From Paenibacillus silvestris (GTDB taxonomy: Bacteria > Bacillota > Bacilli > Paenibacillales > NBRC-103111): a DNA stretch of 64,000 nucleotides. The DNA is taken from positions 604,129 to 668,128 of the forward strand of contig NZ_WTUZ01000039.1 in the NCBI RefSeq assembly GCF_009882985.1, in the 5' to 3' direction. Numbering within the stretch: position 1 is the stretch's first letter; each line of letters begins with the position of its first letter. A program made the translations under genes and the position numbers. Below are positions 25,366 to 34,525 of the stretch, piece by piece. Under the pieces are notes generated by a model that searched no databases, was not told where the DNA came from, and worked only from the letters and a program-made list of their open reading frames with translations.

Positions 25366-28300
25366 GTGAATAAGAAGACGCTCTTTAATGACGGATGGGA
25401 GTTTGCGAAAAGCAGCTTGGAAACGACTGATTGTACGGGTCTAGCGTTCGAGCCTGTGGATCTTCCCCATGACTGGCTTATTTATAACACGCTGGATCTG
25501 TATGAAAACAGTATCGGATGGTATCGCAAGACCTTTCATATGATCGAAGAAGATCGGCATAAGCAGCTTTTACTTCATTTTGATGGCGTGTATATGGATT
25601 CTTCGGTCTATGCGAATGGGAAGCTTGTAGGGGAATGGAAGTATGGGTATTCCTCCTTCGAACATGAGATTACAGATGCCCTCACCCTAGGGGAGAATGA
25701 AATTGTTGTGAAAGTTGTCCATCAGAGCCCGAACAGCCGATGGTATTCTGGTGCAGGCATCTATCGCAATGTGTGGCTCAAGACCAGAGAGCATAATCAT
25801 ATTGCTACGAATGGTATCTATGTTTCAACGAAGAAAACGGATAAAGGCTGGCAGGTTGAAGTCGATACAGAAGTAAGCCTAACTGAAGACGTGTTGATTT
25901 CGCATTCGATCCTGTTAGGCGATCAAATGATTGCTTCTGTAAGTGCGGCGGAGAGGGCTGTCATAGGCAGTGAGGCAGCCATCGTTAATGTTAATCAGCA
26001 GCAACTGTTTGTTCAGAATCCTGAGCTATGGAGCACAGATGCTCCAAATCTCTACAAGTTGATGACCAGATTAGAGCTGGTCTCTTCGAAACGTGAAATC
26101 GAGATTATTTCGCAGAATCTAGGATTTCGAACCTTTGTTATGGACGCCAATGAGGGCATCCATTTGAATGGGCATAAGATCAAATTAAATGGGGTTTGCG
26201 AGCACCATGATTTAGGAGCTTTAGGGGCCGCATTTCATCAAACAGCGATGAAGAGAAGGCTGGAGATCCTGAAAGAAATGGGTGTCAACGCGATTCGGAC
26301 CGCTCATAACATGCCGGCCTCAGACTTCATGGACCTTGCAGATGAGATGGGCATGCTTGTCGTCACGGAAGCTTTCGATATGTGGGAAAGACCCAAAACC
26401 AAGTTTGATTACGCCCGATTTTTTAAGGAATGGGCTTTCGCTGATGTGAGAAGCTGGGTGATGAGGGATCGGAATCATCCAAGCTTGCTGATGTGGAGTA
26501 TCGGCAATGAGATTTATGATACGCATGCGGGTGAGCGAGGACAAGAAATAACCCAGATGCTGATGGACTATGTCCAGCAGTTCGACCCCAGAGTAAACGC
26601 AAGGGTGACGATTGGCTCCAATTACATGCCCTGGGAGAATGCTCAAAAATGTGCCGATCTAGTTAAGGTCGCCGGATATAATTATGCAGAAAAGTACTAT
26701 CACAAGCATCATGAGGCGCACGGAGACTGGATTATCTATGGCAGCGAGACATCTTCTGTCGTGCAGAGCCGGGGGATCTACCACTTCCCGTTCGAAAGAT
26801 CCATTCTTGCCGATGATGACGAACAATGCTCCGCGCTTGGAAACAGCCCGACAAGCTGGGGGGCCAAATCTGCGGAAGCTTGCATCATCGCGGAGAGAGA
26901 CGCACCGTTTTCGCTTGGCCAGTTTATATGGACGGGGTTTGATTATATCGGTGAACCGACGCCGTATCATACGAAAAATTCCTATTTTGGGCAAATCGAT
27001 ACCGCAACTTTTAAGAAAGACTCCTATTACATCTATCAAGCGGCTTGGACGGATTATAAAGTGAAACCGATGGTACACATCTTCCCATATTGGGATTTCA
27101 ATGAGGGTCAGATGATCGATGTCAGGGTCTGTTCCAATGCACCGAGGGTTGAACTGCAGTTTAATGGCATTAAAGTAGGCAGCTATGACATTGATCATAA
27201 ACAGGGTACACAGCTTGTTGGCTGGTGGAAGCTCCCATATCAAGAAGGGGAACTGAAGGCGATTGCCTATGATGAACAGGGACATATCATTGCTACCGAT
27301 AGTCGCCAATCGTTCGGAGATGCGAAAAAAATCCGTTTGACGGCGGATAAAGAAACGCTTCTAGCGGGTGGCACGGATCTCATTTTCCTGGAAATCGGGA
27401 TGGAAGATGAAGACGGGCATACTGTAGAAAATGCCAATAACCGCGTGCATGTTCATGTGACGGGAGCAGGCCGGTTGCTTGGTCTGGATAACGGAGATAG
27501 CACCGATTATGATCCCTATAAGGGACTGAGCCGAAGGCTGTTTAGCGGCAAGCTGATGGCTATCATTGGAGCAACGACAGAGCCTGGAAAAATTCAGGTC
27601 GAGGTGCGCTCAGAGGGCTTGGATGGCCGTTCGTCCAAAGAATTTGAATCTTTGCCAGCAGAAAAGGGGACGCTTGTTGGTGTTTCCGCAAATACCCGGA
27701 ATCAAGAGCTGCCGTGTGTCATGGGAAGCAGCGAGGAAATTCCTCTTCGTAAAATAGAAATCATTAGCGAAGATGGACAACTATTGGATCAAACGAACAA
27801 AGAGATGAAGGTAAGGGCTAAATTGCACCCTGCAAACACTTTTTATCAAGAAGTAGAGTGGAGTGTAGTAGATGCTGCTGGGATCATATCCAATATCGCG
27901 ATGGTGGAAGCGAAGGGTCTAGAAGCGAAGATCACTGCGCTTGGTGATGGCGAGTTCCGTCTTCGCTGCACGAGCAAGAATGGCAGTGACAAGACCAAAA
28001 TTATATCCCAATTGGAATTTAATGTGGCTGGTCTAGGGACAGCTTATCTGGACCCTTATGGTTTTATATCCGCTGGCTTATATGATTATAGCAAGGGTGA
28101 AGTAGGCAACGGGAATGAACGAGGAGTAGCTACCAGCAGGGATGGCGAAACGCAAGTAGGCTTTCACCAGATTGACTTTGGCAGCCACGGTTCTGATACG
28201 ATTACTATGCCTATATTCGCCTTGAGCAGTGAAGAATACGCTCTGCAAATTTGGGAAGGCATGCCCGAAGAGGAGGGAAGTTCTTTACTAGCCGATGTTA

Positions 28301-28902
28301 TTTACCAAAAACCATCCAAATGGAATACGTATCAGGAAGAAACGTATCGGTTGTCCAAAAAGCTGCGTGGCATTACGTCAATCTGCTTTGTTCTTCGCCA
28401 GAAGGTGCATATTAAGGGGTTCACTTTCGAGCCAAGCAATAGGGCTTATGAGCATAACCTCGCGGTTGATTGCGACCACATCTATGGGGATACCTTCGAA
28501 ATGACAGAAGCAGGCGTTGAGGGGATTGGCAATAATGTTTCCTTGGCTTATGAAGACATGGATTTCGGCCGTGATGGTGCAAAGAGGCTGGTTGTGTGCG
28601 GACGTTCGCCGATTGATAAAAACACGATTCAAATTCGGTTCGCGGATCAGAGTAGGGGGCAGAGCGGGGATCAGAATGTGGATCAGATCGGAGATCAGAA
28701 CGGAGATCAGGATGGGGACCAGATCGGAGATCAGAATGGGCATCAGGACGGGGAAAGTACTCAGCTCGTGGAGTTCACAATGTCTGAAGGGTATGAGGAG
28801 CGGATTTATAAATTGGAAAAGGTCACTGGCGTTCACAAAGTAACGTTCATTTTCCTTCCGGGTTCCCAATTTGATTTTGGTTGGTTCCGGTTTGAGCGTT
28901 AA
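25366..28902 (+). CDS. Large GH2-family glycosidase (beta-galactosidase/beta-glucuronidase-like)
   Basis: 1178 residues without a signal peptide, so cytoplasmic. The order is sugar-binding jelly roll (~1-170, with W-Y-R-K-T-F and S-G-A-G-I-Y-R-N-V-W), immunoglobulin-like domain, then the TIM barrel (~265-560). The barrel carries I-R-T-A-H-N and the acid/base Glu in W-S-I-G-N-E near residue 382. The nucleophile is probably the Glu in Y-G-S-E-T-S near residue 461. DUF4982-like and further beta domains follow, ending in a C-terminal jelly roll. A run of nine D-Q-x-x tetrapeptides (residues 1094-1129) interrupts that last domain. GTG 25366 follows GAGGAGGG by 9 nt. The likely job is hydrolysing the imported oligosaccharide; the exact sugar cannot be read from sequence. 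Confidence 0.9.
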   Translation: MNKKTLFNDGWEFAKSSLETTDCTGLAFEPVDLPHDWLIYNTLDLYENSIGWYRKTFHMIEEDRHKQLLLHFDGVYMDSSVYANGKLVGEWKYGYSSFEHEITDALTLGENEIVVKVVHQSPNSRWYSGAGIYRNVWLKTREHNHIATNGIYVSTKKTDKGWQVEVDTEVSLTEDVLISHSILLGDQMIASVSAAERAVIGSEAAIVNVNQQQLFVQNPELWSTDAPNLYKLMTRLELVSSKREIEIISQNLGFRTFVMDANEGIHLNGHKIKLNGVCEHHDLGALGAAFHQTAMKRRLEILKEMGVNAIRTAHNMPASDFMDLADEMGMLVVTEAFDMWERPKTKFDYARFFKEWAFADVRSWVMRDRNHPSLLMWSIGNEIYDTHAGERGQEITQMLMDYVQQFDPRVNARVTIGSNYMPWENAQKCADLVKVAGYNYAEKYYHKHHEAHGDWIIYGSETSSVVQSRGIYHFPFERSILADDDEQCSALGNSPTSWGAKSAEACIIAERDAPFSLGQFIWTGFDYIGEPTPYHTKNSYFGQIDTATFKKDSYYIYQAAWTDYKVKPMVHIFPYWDFNEGQMIDVRVCSNAPRVELQFNGIKVGSYDIDHKQGTQLVGWWKLPYQEGELKAIAYDEQGHIIATDSRQSFGDAKKIRLTADKETLLAGGTDLIFLEIGMEDEDGHTVENANNRVHVHVTGAGRLLGLDNGDSTDYDPYKGLSRRLFSGKLMAIIGATTEPGKIQVEVRSEGLDGRSSKEFESLPAEKGTLVGVSANTRNQELPCVMGSSEEIPLRKIEIISEDGQLLDQTNKEMKVRAKLHPANTFYQEVEWSVVDAAGIISNIAMVEAKGLEAKITALGDGEFRLRCTSKNGSDKTKIISQLEFNVAGLGTAYLDPYGFISAGLYDYSKGEVGNGNERGVATSRDGETQVGFHQIDFGSHGSDTITMPIFALSSEEYALQIWEGMPEEEGSSLLADVIYQKPSKWNTYQEETYRLSKKLRGITSICFVLRQKVHIKGFTFEPSNRAYEHNLAVDCDHIYGDTFEMTEAGVEGIGNNVSLAYEDMDFGRDGAKRLVVCGRSPIDKNTIQIRFADQSRGQSGDQNVDQIGDQNGDQDGDQIGDQNGHQDGESTQLVEFTMSEGYEERIYKLEKVTGVHKVTFIFLPGSQFDFGWFRFER
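28645..28752 (+). repeat. Nine tandem 12-bp units inside the GH2 gene
   Basis: Consecutive 12-bp units, most beginning GATCAG (for example GATCAGAACGGA), run in frame and encode D-Q-x-x tetrapeptides rich in N, G and D. Units 2, 7 and 9 are diverged at their first bases. The array is a multiple of three, so copy-number change would lengthen or shorten a surface loop without a frameshift. Confidence 0.9.
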
Positions 28903-28925
28903 CTATATTCAAAAGACGAAAAAGG

Positions 28926-28950
28926 CACGCCTGTATAGGCGTGTTTTTTT
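28926..28950 (+). terminator. Intrinsic terminator after the GH2 gene
   Basis: CACGCCT pairs perfectly with AGGCGTG around GTAT, followed by seven T residues. Confidence 0.9.
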
Positions 28951-29691
28951 GTATTTAGATGTTTTTTACGTATTTATACGGCAGTTTTTCTATCTATGCC
29001 ATCAGAGAGACTCCAAGAGACTCCGAGAGATCCCAAGGGCCCCATCGATACCGTTCCCTCGGAACGAGTTAACCGAACATGGGACCTATTTACACTTTAC
29101 CTCCGATTTCTCCTGCTAATTTCCGCGATTGTCCCACTTTTTCCCAAGTAGCTCCAGTTTCTCCCGCTAATTCTTCCGGATTTAGAAGAATACGGGTATC
29201 TGCTGGTGATTTAGATGGAGTTTCTACCGTTATTTCATTCCCTGCCACTGAATAGCGCAGATTAACGGTAGTTTTTCCAGTTATTTCATCCGAGAAACTC
29301 CAAGGGTTCTCAATAGCCCCAATCGGTACCATTCCCTCGGAACAGATAACCGAACGGTCGAATTACTTGCACATAAAATCCCAAAGTAAAGTCTTATGCG
29401 ATTCCCACTAGATTGGAAAATATCGATTTTCGATTGAATTATTCCGAGTGAAATAGTAAGATTAATTTAATTTTTAATTCACTTATGGTTTTCGTTATAC
29501 AATACCAAGTAGGTTTTTCGTTTATTAACTTTTTGACAAACCCTTGATGGGACAAGCTTTTAAAGTGGTGAATTCAAATTTTAATCATTGGTTCAGAAAC
29601 TAATTATATATTCACGCCCTCGTTTTATACATAATTAAATTAGTCGGAATTAACCGAGTGACAATAGAGTTCGATGGAGGAGAAGTAGCAG
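28951..29691. other. 740-bp non-coding gap with duplicated blocks and AT-rich leader
   Basis: No credible gene. The left part holds two near-direct 40-bp blocks (29038-29078 and 29314-29355) around repeat-like sequence. The right part (29400-29680) is AT-rich and presumably carries the promoter of the next operon; TTGACA occurs at 29533-29538 but its best -10 (TTTTAA, 19-20 bp away) is poor. Confidence 0.6.
29038..29355. repeat. Near-direct repeats flanking family A-like sequence
   Basis: The left block (29038-29078) contains ATCGATACC, TTCCCTCGGAAC and AACCGAAC. The right block (29314-29355) contains ATCGGTACC, TTCCCTCGGAAC and AACCGAAC in the same order, and the similarity extends leftward through CTCCAAG-type sequence. 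The ~235 bp between them includes TTTCTCCCGCTAATT, TTTCTACCGTTATTTC and TTTTTCCAGTTATTTC, which recall family A repeats. Assignment to family A is tentative. Confidence 0.5.
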
Positions 29692-30549
29692 ATGAGACAA
29701 AAAGGAGGCAACCTATTTTCGATTTTGAATATCCTTTTTTTGAGCGTGTTGACCCTGGTCACGCTATATCCAATGTGGCGGGAAGTGGCGGTGTCCTTCA
29801 GCGGCATGGAAGAGGCGATGAAAGGCGGCCTATTTTTATGGCCGAGAGATTTTACTACAGATGCTTACGTCAACATTTTACATTCTCGGTATTTATGGCT
29901 AGCGTACGGAAACAGCTTATTTATTACCCTAGTTGGCACGTTGATCGGCGTATTTTTGACGGCGGCAACTGCTTTTCCACTTATTAAACAAGATTTACCC
30001 GGCAAAAAAATGTTCGTTCTGCTTATTTTGTTCACGATGCTGTTCAGCGGTGGAATTATTCCTACCTATTTACTGGTTAAAAGCGTCGGACTGATCAACT
30101 CCTTATGGTCGTTGATTCTGCCGACGGCTATATCGGCGTATAACGTGATCGTTATGATGAGCTTTTTTCGAACGCTTCCCCGAGAATTGGATGAATCGGC
30201 GACCATGGATGGGGCTCATGCCATTCGTATTTTTGGCAGTGTGATTCTCCCGCTCTCTAAACCTGTACTCGCTACAATTGCATTGTGGGAAGCCGTTGGT
30301 TACTGGAACAACTATTTGCAGGCGCTTTATTACCTGAATGACAAAAGCAAGTACGTACTTCCCGTGCTCCTGCGGGACATTATCAACGGACAGACAATTG
30401 CCCAAATGACGGGGGAAAGCACGGGCTCATCGACAGAATCGGTGATTGCAGCGACGACCATCATGGCGGTGCTGCCGATCCTTATTGTCTATCCATTTTT
30501 ACAAAAGTATTTCGTACAGGGGACACTGATCGGTTCGGTGAAAGCTTAA
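29692..30549 (+). CDS. Carbohydrate ABC transporter permease, LplC type (sulfatase module)
   Basis: 285 residues, six predicted helices. The docking loop is L-D-E-S-A-T-M-D-G-A-H-A, and the C-terminus has the family ending I-V-Y-P-F-L-Q-K-Y-F-V-Q-G-T-L-I-G-S-V-K-A. ATG 29692 follows GGAGGAGAAG. In this module the LplC-type permease comes first, whereas the LplB-type partner lies about 4 kb downstream after the binding protein and the regulator. This order differs from the two modules upstream. Confidence 0.92.
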   Translation: MRQKGGNLFSILNILFLSVLTLVTLYPMWREVAVSFSGMEEAMKGGLFLWPRDFTTDAYVNILHSRYLWLAYGNSLFITLVGTLIGVFLTAATAFPLIKQDLPGKKMFVLLILFTMLFSGGIIPTYLLVKSVGLINSLWSLILPTAISAYNVIVMMSFFRTLPRELDESATMDGAHAIRIFGSVILPLSKPVLATIALWEAVGYWNNYLQALYYLNDKSKYVLPVLLRDIINGQTIAQMTGESTGSSTESVIAATTIMAVLPILIVYPFLQKYFVQGTLIGSVKA

Positions 30550-30617
30550 GATCAGCTTCAGACTTTATATTATTGTTGACTAGCTTTGAATAAGATTGAA
30601 TAGGGGGAGTAAATACC

Positions 30618-32183
30618 ATGTCATTTCGTACATATAAATCGATTCTAATCTTGACGCTTGCAGCTAGCCTTACAGCTGCGTGCAGCAGTAACCCCGAGTC
30701 CGAGAATGCCGCTAGCACGGAAGCTCAGCCAAATAAGGCTTCCGGCAGTGACTCCGCTAAGGTCACATTTAAGATTTTCCGCAACTTTCAAGCACCTGAA
30801 TACCCTGCAGACGGCGGTCCAGCGAAGCAAAAGGTATTGGCTGCGCTGGATCAGGCGGGAATCAAAGGGATTGATTACAATATTTCAATGGCCTCTGGCG
30901 AGGAGTATAAGACCAAGCTCAATCTGCTTGCTTCTTCCGGGGACCTGCCGGATTACTTCAGTGTGCCGGATCTGCTGACATTAAACAGATTGACGGATGA
31001 AGGCTTGATTCTGCCACTGGACGACCTGTTAAAGAATGCGCCTAATGTCACGAAGTTTCTGAAGCCTGAAGATTTGGAGATTCTGAAATATAAGGGCAAA
31101 CTGTACGGCTTGCCGCCGGGGTACCGTCCAGAGACCTTCAATGGACCTAACGTGAACGGGCTGGTCATACGCCAGGATTGGCTGGATACTCTCAAGCTGA
31201 AAACGCCGACCACCGTGGAGGAGCTTCATGATGTACTCAAGGCCTTCACGTTCAATGATCCAGATGGGAATGGGAAAAAGGATACCTTCGGCATCACGAC
31301 TAACAAGCTTCTGGGAGCAGGCGCTAATGGTAATTATTTCAGCGCGGTATTCGGCGCTTTCGGTGTTATTCCGACGTTCTGGCAGCAGCGCGACGGACAG
31401 CTGAAGCAGGGAATGGTGCTGCCGGAGACGAAGCAAGCGCTTGCTTTGTTACAAAGCTGGTACAAAGAAGGCATCATCGATCCAGAGTTCCCCATCATGG
31501 AATCGAAGCAAATGAACGAAAAGATCATCAATTCCAAAGCGGGCATCTTCGAGGGAACAGCGTTTGATGCAGATCCGACAGGAGCAAACTATAGCGCTCT
31601 GAAGAAGACGGTTGCAACGGCCAAGCTTTCCTTCCTTACACCACCAGCTGGTGCGAATGGGAAAAAGGGGGCAGCCGAGAACTCGCCGGCATATAGCGAT
31701 ATCCGGGCGATATCAGCCAAAGCTAAGAATCCCGAGAAGCTGATCGAGTTAATCAACTGGTCGGCAGGTCCAGGCTTTGATCTCGTCACTTATGGGATTG
31801 AGAATGAGGATTATCAATTCGATAAAGACAAAAACAAAATTAAGCTGCTTGTCCCGAATTATTCCGAGTTGTATAAGAAAGGGTATTCGAATCCAATTCG
31901 CTTCCTGCAAGTTGTAGACCGCCGTTGGTTAACGGAAGAAGCGACAGCGGCTATGACGGTTTCCAACGATCCTCAAAATCTGGTTCACAACGAGTTCTGG
32001 AAGAGCGTTCAAGCAATGAACGATTATCCGGATATCAAGAAGCTTTGGGATGAGTATTTTGCCAAAATTGTCACTGGTGCATGGTCCGTCGATAAGTGGG
32101 ATGAACTAGTCAAACGGTATTACCAAGAGGGCGGGCAGGAAATCGAGAAGCAAGTCAATGCCGAATGGAAGAAAGCGAAATAA
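30618..32183 (+). CDS. Lipoprotein solute-binding protein (sulfatase module)
   Basis: 521 residues. The signal peptide MSFRTYKSILILTLAASLT ends at the lipobox L-T-A-A-C-S-S (Cys near residue 22), followed by an N/E/A/S linker. The body is a type 1 extracellular solute-binding domain with D-P-D-G-N-G-K-K-D-T-F-G-I, R-Q-D-W-L-D and a C-terminal W-D-E-L-V-K-R-Y. GGGGGAG lies before ATG 30618. It is 68 nt after the permease and 62 nt before the AraC gene. The sulfatase at the operon's end suggests a sulfated glycan fragment as ligand. Confidence 0.92.
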   Translation: MSFRTYKSILILTLAASLTAACSSNPESENAASTEAQPNKASGSDSAKVTFKIFRNFQAPEYPADGGPAKQKVLAALDQAGIKGIDYNISMASGEEYKTKLNLLASSGDLPDYFSVPDLLTLNRLTDEGLILPLDDLLKNAPNVTKFLKPEDLEILKYKGKLYGLPPGYRPETFNGPNVNGLVIRQDWLDTLKLKTPTTVEELHDVLKAFTFNDPDGNGKKDTFGITTNKLLGAGANGNYFSAVFGAFGVIPTFWQQRDGQLKQGMVLPETKQALALLQSWYKEGIIDPEFPIMESKQMNEKIINSKAGIFEGTAFDADPTGANYSALKKTVATAKLSFLTPPAGANGKKGAAENSPAYSDIRAISAKAKNPEKLIELINWSAGPGFDLVTYGIENEDYQFDKDKNKIKLLVPNYSELYKKGYSNPIRFLQVVDRRWLTEEATAAMTVSNDPQNLVHNEFWKSVQAMNDYPDIKKLWDEYFAKIVTGAWSVDKWDELVKRYYQEGGQEIEKQVNAEWKKAK

Positions 32184-32245
32184 GGCTCAAATAGCCAAAG
32201 GACGACGAATCGAATTCTGCTTGAAAAAGAAAGAGGGGACTGTCT

Positions 32246-34525
32246 ATGTTTAATAAAATGCTTATCTCATATATGACTATCATAGTGATCCTCGTTTTGG
32301 CGGTCGGTTCGTCGTACCTGATGATTGTATCTCACGATATCAAATCCGAGCTTGCGCGATCGTCTCAGGGAGAGATTTCGGGGATGATGAAACATGCGGA
32401 ATCATTAATAGAGAATATTGAGCAGCTATCCTTGCAAATTTCTCTGAAGCCCGGAGTTAATGAGGCATTAACGAATCCCTTTCCGTACACGATTTTGCAA
32501 TATGGCCTATTAAAAAATCAGCTGAAAGATGAAGTTAATTCCAACAATCTGTTGTATTCTGTTTATTTGTATTTTCGTCTAAACAACCGCATTCTGACTA
32601 CGAACGAAGGCCTCTATGCGTTGGATCAATTCTTTGATAAGCAAATCGTGACTACTAACTTCCAAGAGAGTAGCAGCAAGGGCTATCAGGTGCGCAGCCT
32701 GCAGGATACGTCGCCTTCGGAGCCAGTTGAATTGCTGACTTTCCATCGACTCGTGCCATTAACTGCGAAAGAACCGCTTGGGGAGCTCATTCTGAATGTG
32801 AAGCGTCAAGCATTCTTCGACGCCTTGTTTCGTTATGCGAATGTCGATAGCAGCAAGATGATGATCATGGACAGCGACAGCTATGTCGTTCTTTCAGAGA
32901 GCAATGCCAGAAGTAGAGGATTCACGACGGCTTTACGATCTATGAATGATGGACATTCGCTGCCAGGTTCCTCAGGGATGGTGAAAATAGAGGGGGAAGA
33001 TGAGACCTATTTCCTCAGCTATGCTAGATCTGATACAAATCCGTGGTTGGTTGCCGAACGTATCCCCTACTCGGTTTACCAACTTGCTTGGAAAAGCAAG
33101 ATGCATGCTGCCGTTCAAGTTGCAGCAGTTATCCTGCTGATCAGTATAGCGCTTGCCTGCCTCTATAGTATTCGATTCACTCGGCCATGGAAGAACATGG
33201 TGAGGGACTATGTTGATCAGCAGGCGGACTACCCAGGCAATATGGTGAAAAAAGATGAGAGCCAGCTGGTTGCCGAAGCGATCAGAGAGCTTGTTTCAGA
33301 GAACCGCTATATCAAACAAACGCTGGAGCAGAGTAAACCGATCATCCGTTTCCGGTTGATCTATGACATTTTAACCAATCGTGTCTTCGAAACTTCGGTG
33401 ATGGCTAATCGGCTTCAGCATCTCGGAATCGTTTTCCCGCATGCTTATTATGCGGCGTTCATCGTTCGGGCAGACATGCAGTTATTGGAGGACCAGGAAG
33501 ATTACAACGAGATTCGATTGCTGCTGTTCAGCACGATTGAGAATGAGTTGCGGAAGCGACTTTTTGCTGTAGGTACAATCCTTGAAAACCACCAGTTCGG
33601 GTTTATTCTGAATGTGCCAGTGTCTACTTATATGACCCAGCTTAAGCTGGAACTGGATGCTTGCTGCCAGGCGGTGAACCGGATCGGGCTGGAGGAGTTC
33701 GGAATCACTGTGCAGATTGCCTTCGGGGGCATTTATTCGGCTATGAACGGTTTGAACAAGTCGTACCACGAGGCGAAACGCGCGCTGCATAATACGGCTT
33801 GGACGTACCAAACAGATTGCGTCTTTTTTGAAGATTCGGTCGATGCTAGAAAATGGAGCTATCCGCTCGCGATTCAGAAGGAACTTCTGCGGCGTCTGAA
33901 GGCGGTAGACCGGGAGTCAGCCAAGTTGTCCCTCGACGAATTATTCGACCGCTATATGGTAGGCAAATCCTATTCGCGAGATGACGTGCAAGACACCATC
34001 ACTTTGATGATGGGGGCTATCGTGCAAGAGCTGTACGAGGATGGTTATTCGCTCGATAAAGTTCATTTAAGGTTCCAATCCGTTAGTGAATGCCAGCATA
34101 TTGGTCAAGTGAAGGAGCTTTTCTATGGGTATATCTCCGATATTATGAACCTGCTCGAACAGTTTCAGGATAATAAAATGAGCAATACATACATCAGTAA
34201 GGCTATTGCCTATATGCAAACTGATTATGACCGGATCGAATCTATCGCTGATATTGCCGATCATGTCGGTGTCAGCTCCAGCTACTTAAGCCGAATGTTC
34301 CGTGCGGAGACAGGGAAAGCACCACTCGATTATTTAACCCGGCTGCGCATTGATAAAAGCAAGGAACTGCTATTCGAAGGGAATTGCAAATATTCCTTGC
34401 AGGAAATATGCGGTCAGATCGGCTATCACGATGTGCAGAGCTTTATTCGATTTTTCAAAAAATGGGAAAAAATCACACCAGGTGAATACCGCAAACTGCG
34501 GTTAGACAAGGGAGGTGTCATATGA
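32246..34525 (+). CDS. Membrane-anchored AraC-family regulator (sulfatase module)
   Basis: 759 residues. Helix 1 is at the very N-terminus (M-L-I-S-Y-M-T-I-I-V-I-L-V-L-A-V), then an extracellular Cache-like sensor, helix 2 near 285-308 (A-A-V-Q-V-A-A-V-I-L-L-I-S-I-A-L), and a cytoplasmic region. The C-terminal AraC domain has I-A-D-H-V-G-V-S-S-S-Y-L-S-R-M-F and F-I-R-F-F-K-K-W-E-K-I-T-P. Its gene lies inside the transporter operon: it starts after AGAGGGG and its TGA overlaps the next permease's ATG (ATGA). It is therefore co-made with the transporter it presumably controls, giving positive feedback if it is an activator. Confidence 0.9.
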   Translation: MFNKMLISYMTIIVILVLAVGSSYLMIVSHDIKSELARSSQGEISGMMKHAESLIENIEQLSLQISLKPGVNEALTNPFPYTILQYGLLKNQLKDEVNSNNLLYSVYLYFRLNNRILTTNEGLYALDQFFDKQIVTTNFQESSSKGYQVRSLQDTSPSEPVELLTFHRLVPLTAKEPLGELILNVKRQAFFDALFRYANVDSSKMMIMDSDSYVVLSESNARSRGFTTALRSMNDGHSLPGSSGMVKIEGEDETYFLSYARSDTNPWLVAERIPYSVYQLAWKSKMHAAVQVAAVILLISIALACLYSIRFTRPWKNMVRDYVDQQADYPGNMVKKDESQLVAEAIRELVSENRYIKQTLEQSKPIIRFRLIYDILTNRVFETSVMANRLQHLGIVFPHAYYAAFIVRADMQLLEDQEDYNEIRLLLFSTIENELRKRLFAVGTILENHQFGFILNVPVSTYMTQLKLELDACCQAVNRIGLEEFGITVQIAFGGIYSAMNGLNKSYHEAKRALHNTAWTYQTDCVFFEDSVDARKWSYPLAIQKELLRRLKAVDRESAKLSLDELFDRYMVGKSYSRDDVQDTITLMMGAIVQELYEDGYSLDKVHLRFQSVSECQHIGQVKELFYGYISDIMNLLEQFQDNKMSNTYISKAIAYMQTDYDRIESIADIADHVGVSSSYLSRMFRAETGKAPLDYLTRLRIDKSKELLFEGNCKYSLQEICGQIGYHDVQSFIRFFKKWEKITPGEYRKLRLDKGGVI

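Noticed and set aside
29520..29565. Firm SigA promoter call for the sulfatase module at TTGACA 29533
   Set aside because: The -35 is consensus, but the nearest -10-like sequence is 19-20 bp away and poor, so I list it only as a comment on the gap.
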